64,000 bases of DNA, taken from the NCBI GenBank assembly GCA_963782555.1, contig CAWAKB010000004.1, positions 186,001 through 250,000 of the forward strand. The letters run 5' to 3'. Below the pieces are notes generated by a model. It made no database searches and was not told the DNA's origin. It worked only from the letters and a program-made list of their open reading frames with translations. Both the position numbers and the translations under genes were made by a program. Origin of the DNA: Hyphomicrobium_A sp963782555. GTDB taxonomy: Bacteria; Pseudomonadota; Alphaproteobacteria; Rhizobiales; Hyphomicrobiaceae. Positions 61,198 to 64,000 of the stretch are shown piece after piece (within the stretch, counting starts at the first letter, position 1; each line of letters starts with the position of its first letter).

Positions 61198-62546
61198 CCG
61201 CGCCCGCGATGACAGCCCGCAAACCGAAGGACGGCGCCAAGCAGACGACCGCCACGGCTTTCATCAATGCGCGCCTTGTCGATCCCGCCTCCAACCGCGA
61301 CGAGCCGGGCGGGCTTCTCATCACCGACGGCAGGATCGCCGACATCGGCCCGCACTTGAGGCGCAACGCGCCCGACGGCGCCGACGTGGTCGACTGCCAG
61401 GGACACGTGCTGGCGCCGGGCCTGATCGACGCGCAGGTGTTCACCGGCGAGCCCGGCTTCGAGCACCGCGAGACCTTGAAGACCGCGAGCCACGCGGCCG
61501 CCGCCGGCGGCGTCACCACCATCGTCGTCATGCCTGAGACCGATCCGGTCATCGATCAGGTGGCGCTCGTCGACTTCATCCAGCGGCGCGCCCGCGACAA
61601 CGCCATCGTGCACGTGCACACCATGGCCGCCATGACCAAGGGCCTCAAGGGCGAGGAGATGACGGAGATCGGCTTGCTGAAGCGGGCCGGCGCCATCGCC
61701 TTCTCCAACGGCAAGACGTCCGTCGCCAACACGCGCGTCATGCGCAACGTGCTGCTCTACGGCAAGGACTTCGGCGCCCTCATCGCCCACCACACCGAGG
61801 ATCCCTACCTGTCGCAGAACGGCATGATGAACTCGGGCGAGGTGGCAGCGCGGCTCGGCCTGTCGGGCGTGCCCAAGGCGGCAGAGACCATCATGCTCGA
61901 GCGCGACGTGCGCCTCGTGGAGATGACGGGCGGCCGCTATCACGCCGCGACCATCTCTTGCGCGGAAAGCCTCAAGGTCATCCGCGACGCCAAGGCGCGC
62001 AAGCTTCCCGTCACCTGCGGCGTCTCCATCAATCACCTGACGCTAAATGAGAACGACATCGGCCCCTATCGCACCTTCTTCAAGATGCGCCCGCCGCTGC
62101 GCTCGGACGAGGACCGCGTCGCCATGATCCGGGGCGTCGCCGCGGGCGACATCGACATCATCGTCTCAAGCCATGATCCTCAGGATGCCGACGACAAGCG
62201 CCGGCCCTTCGCCGAGGCGACCGACGGCGCGGTGGGCCTGGAGACGCTTCTGCCGGCGGCGCTGCGCCTCTTTCACTCGGGCGAGCTGCCGCTTATCGCC
62301 ATCTTCAGGGCGCTGACGCTCAATCCGGCGAAGCTCCTGGGCCTGCACTCGGGCCGGCTTGCCAAGGGTGCAATCGCCGACATCGTCCTCGTCGATCTTG
62401 GCGAGCCGTGGGTGGTCAACAAGGATTTGTTGCGCTCGCGCTCCAAGAATACGCCCTTTGACGAGAGCAAGATGCAGGGGCGCGTCCTGCGCACTCTTGT
62501 TGCCGGAAACACGGTCTACCAGTACGCTGGCGCCGAGCGGACGTGA
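61194..62546 (+). CDS. pyrC: Dihydroorotase-like protein, probably non-catalytic (PyrC')
   Basis: A 450-residue amidohydrolase of the class I dihydroorotase family. PGLIDAQVFTGEPGFEHRETL aligns with the catalytic PGFIDxHxHxREPG block, but the two metal-binding His are replaced (D79-A-Q81-V-F83). The later metal ligands are also altered: HHTEDPYL keeps one His region, but SSHDPQDADDKRRPF replaces DHAPH. The active site therefore looks dead. In several bacteria such a pseudo-DHOase is a structural partner needed for ATCase assembly, and another pyrC encodes the enzyme. ATG at 61194 overlaps pyrB. Confidence 0.9.
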   Translation: MTAPAMTARKPKDGAKQTTATAFINARLVDPASNRDEPGGLLITDGRIADIGPHLRRNAPDGADVVDCQGHVLAPGLIDAQVFTGEPGFEHRETLKTASHAAAAGGVTTIVVMPETDPVIDQVALVDFIQRRARDNAIVHVHTMAAMTKGLKGEEMTEIGLLKRAGAIAFSNGKTSVANTRVMRNVLLYGKDFGALIAHHTEDPYLSQNGMMNSGEVAARLGLSGVPKAAETIMLERDVRLVEMTGGRYHAATISCAESLKVIRDAKARKLPVTCGVSINHLTLNENDIGPYRTFFKMRPPLRSDEDRVAMIRGVAAGDIDIIVSSHDPQDADDKRRPFAEATDGAVGLETLLPAALRLFHSGELPLIAIFRALTLNPAKLLGLHSGRLAKGAIADIVLVDLGEPWVVNKDLLRSRSKNTPFDESKMQGRVLRTLVAGNTVYQYAGAERT

Positions 62547-62573
62547 TCCGCTCTTTGTGACAGTGCGCGCGTC

Positions 62574-63266
62574 ATGACCCACTTCCTGCTCTTGGGCCTT
62601 GTCGGGGCGGACGATGCTGCTCGCATCGTCATTTACGAGCGCCCCAACTCTTGGGATTGGACGCTCTGGTGGGCGTTCTTCCTGGCCTTCGGCTATTTGC
62701 TCGGCTCGATCCCCTTCGGCTACCTCCTCACCCGGGCTGCAGGGCTGGGCGACGTGCGCGCCATCGGCTCCGGCAATATCGGCGCCACCAACGTGCTGCG
62801 CACAGGCCACAAGGGACTGGCCGCGCTGACCCTGCTGCTCGACGCTTTGAAGGGCGCGGTGGCGGTGCTCGTCGCTTACAGGATCGGTGCCGTTTACGCC
62901 GGTCTGGCGATCGACGCCGCATTGCTTGCCGGCATCGGTGCGTTTCTCGGACACCTTTTCCCGGTTTGGCTCGGCTTCAAAGGCGGCAAGGGTGTCGCCA
63001 CCTACATCGGCGTGCTCGCCGGCGCGTTCTGGCCGGGAGCGGTGGTGTTCTGCGCCATATGGCTCGGCATGGCGGTCATCACCCGCTACTCCTCGCTCTC
63101 GGCGCTGACGGCAAGCGTCATCACACCCGTCGCGATCTTTGCCCTCGGCGAGCGCCCGGCCGCGCTGCTTGCCGTACTCATGACGGCTCTTCTGCTTTGG
63201 AAGCACCGCGCCAACATCCGTCGTCTCGCCGCGGGCGAGGAGCCCAAGATCGGTGCGCAAGCCTGA
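62574..63266 (+). CDS. plsY: Glycerol-3-phosphate acyltransferase PlsY
   Basis: A 230-residue polytopic enzyme that acylates glycerol-3-phosphate from acyl phosphate, the first step of phospholipid synthesis. The three conserved loops are there: IGSGNIGATNVLRTG, GHLFPVWLGFKGGKGVATYIG, and the TRYSSL / WKHRANIRRL end. An N-terminal extension of about 35 residues precedes the first helix (FGYLLGSIPFGYL), longer than in most PlsY; an internal start may be used. The end overlaps dprA by 14 bases. Confidence 0.94.
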   Translation: MTHFLLLGLVGADDAARIVIYERPNSWDWTLWWAFFLAFGYLLGSIPFGYLLTRAAGLGDVRAIGSGNIGATNVLRTGHKGLAALTLLLDALKGAVAVLVAYRIGAVYAGLAIDAALLAGIGAFLGHLFPVWLGFKGGKGVATYIGVLAGAFWPGAVVFCAIWLGMAVITRYSSLSALTASVITPVAIFALGERPAALLAVLMTALLLWKHRANIRRLAAGEEPKIGAQA

Positions 63267-64000
63267 CACCAAGCGTGAGCCCGTGCTGCCTCTCATCGCG
63301 GCCCTCCCCGTCGCGGAGCTGGGCGAGGCCGAGCGCATCGCGTGTCTGCGCCTCATCCGCTTCGAGAACGTCGGCCCGGTTACCTTTCGCGAGTTGATCA
63401 ACCATTTCGGCGGCGCCGAGCCTGCGCTCGCCGCCATGCCGGAGCTGTCGCGACGTGCCGGCCGCGCAATCCGCATCTGCCCGCGCGCCGACGCCGAGGC
63501 CGAGCTGGAGCGCGCCCGGGCAGCCGGCACGCGGCCCCTGTTCACGATCGAGCCGGGCTATCCGATGGCACTCGCCGTGCTCGATGTTCCGCCGCCGCTT
63601 CTTTATGTCAAAGGACGGCTCGAGCTGCTGAACCGGCCGACCGTCGCGGTCGTAGGCTCGCGCCAATGCTCAGCTGCCGGCGCCAAGCTGGCGCGCCATT
63701 TCGCGGCCGAGCTCGCGCGCAACGGCTACGTCGTCGCCTCCGGCCTCGCCCGCGGGTCGACAGCGTGGCGCACGAGGCGGCGCTCGAGCACGGCACTGTG
63801 GCGGTGCTGGCGGGCGGCATCGATGTCGTCTATCCGCCCGAGAACGAAGCCTTGCACGACGCCATCGGCGCACGCGGCTGTCTCATCACCGAGATGCCGT
63901 TCGGCTTCGTGCCGCGCGCCAAGGACTTTCCCCGCCGCAACCGCATCATCTCCGGCATTGCGCTCGGCGTGCTGATCGTCGAGGCGGCGCGCCGCTCCGG
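63253..64000 (+). CDS. dprA: DNA-processing protein DprA, frameshifted and cut by the right edge
   Basis: DprA loads RecA on incoming single-stranded DNA in transformation. A GTG at 63253 inside the plsY end starts the frame. A SAM-like N-terminal helix-hairpin region (RLIRFENVGPVTFRELINHFGG) is followed by the Rossmann core with VVGSRQCSAAGAKLARHFA. After VVASGLARG the frame turns to Arg-rich nonsense, while the expected DSVAHEAALEHGTVAVLAG ... FPRRNRIISGI continues in another frame to the edge. Sequence CGCGGGTCGAC at 63751-63761 lacks one base compared with the expected CGC GGx ATC GAC. So one base is deleted near 63756, real or an error. The C-terminal WH domain is outside the window. Confidence 0.9.

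Noticed and set aside
62166..63545. 459-codon minus-strand frame opposite pyrC', plsY and dprA
   Set aside because: Antisense shadow of three conserved genes; Arg/Gly/Glu-rich, no domain.

Overview
The window is 64 kb of GC-rich, densely coded bacterial chromosome. Gene content and order point to an alphaproteobacterium of the Hyphomicrobiales (Rhizobiales). The pointers are a split gatC-gatA beside a chorismate mutase, the order pyrB - catalytically degenerate pyrC - plsY - dprA, a FecR protein convergent with a CHASE2 adenylate cyclase, betaine-lipid genes btaA/btaB, and a remnant of a methylene-H4MPT dehydrogenase (mtdB), which suggests a methylotrophic relative such as Hyphomicrobium. The genus is an inference. 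There is no rRNA, CRISPR array, insertion sequence, prophage or integrase; one tRNA-Ser(GCU) is present.

Layout. 1-8 kb: an OmpA/BON protein cut by the left edge, cyclopropane-fatty-acid synthase, a large TonB-dependent receptor, a VOC-membrane-coiled-coil fusion (frameshifted) and tRNA-Ser. 8-17 kb: small secreted proteins, quinone oxidoreductase, a tandem DedA protein, btaA-btaB, a tiny basic protein, a cold-shock protein, a methyltransferase with a Ca2+/H+ antiporter. 17-25 kb: signalling and envelope genes (PAS-GGDEF-EAL, cytochrome b561 with YceI, FecR with CHASE2 cyclase). 25-32 kb: hydrolase, cytochrome c, AraC regulator, the mtdB remnant, and a coupled pair of a kinase-like and an NDK-like protein. 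32-41 kb: gatB, bactofilin, an MFS exporter, a decayed GNAT gene, and a translationally coupled pair of a PhoU-like-tailed protein and a PPDK-like enzyme lacking the pyruvate/PEP barrel. 41-50 kb: HtrA protease, redoxin, DsbD, an SH3-like secreted protein and a TIR-coiled-coil-TM-TPR protein. 50-64 kb: chorismate mutase, gatA (frameshifted), gatC, an MFS/spermidine-synthase fusion coupled to a UPF0173 hydrolase, ruvX, a PcfJ-like gene, tandem DUF805, an AidB-like acyl-CoA dehydrogenase (frameshifted), pyrB, pseudo-pyrC, plsY and dprA (frameshifted, cut by the right edge).

Two themes stand out. First, four otherwise healthy genes (VOC fusion, gatA, AidB-like, dprA) each carry one single-base indel, and one of them (gatA) should be essential here; assembly or read error is the simplest explanation, so these genes should not be called dead without checking reads. 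Second, the best candidates for undescribed biology are the PhoU-like/truncated-PPDK pair (37.3-40.8 kb), the kinase-like/NDK-like pair (29.9-31.6 kb), and the VOC-coiled-coil fusion. All functions are assigned from sequence motifs read by eye; no database search was possible.
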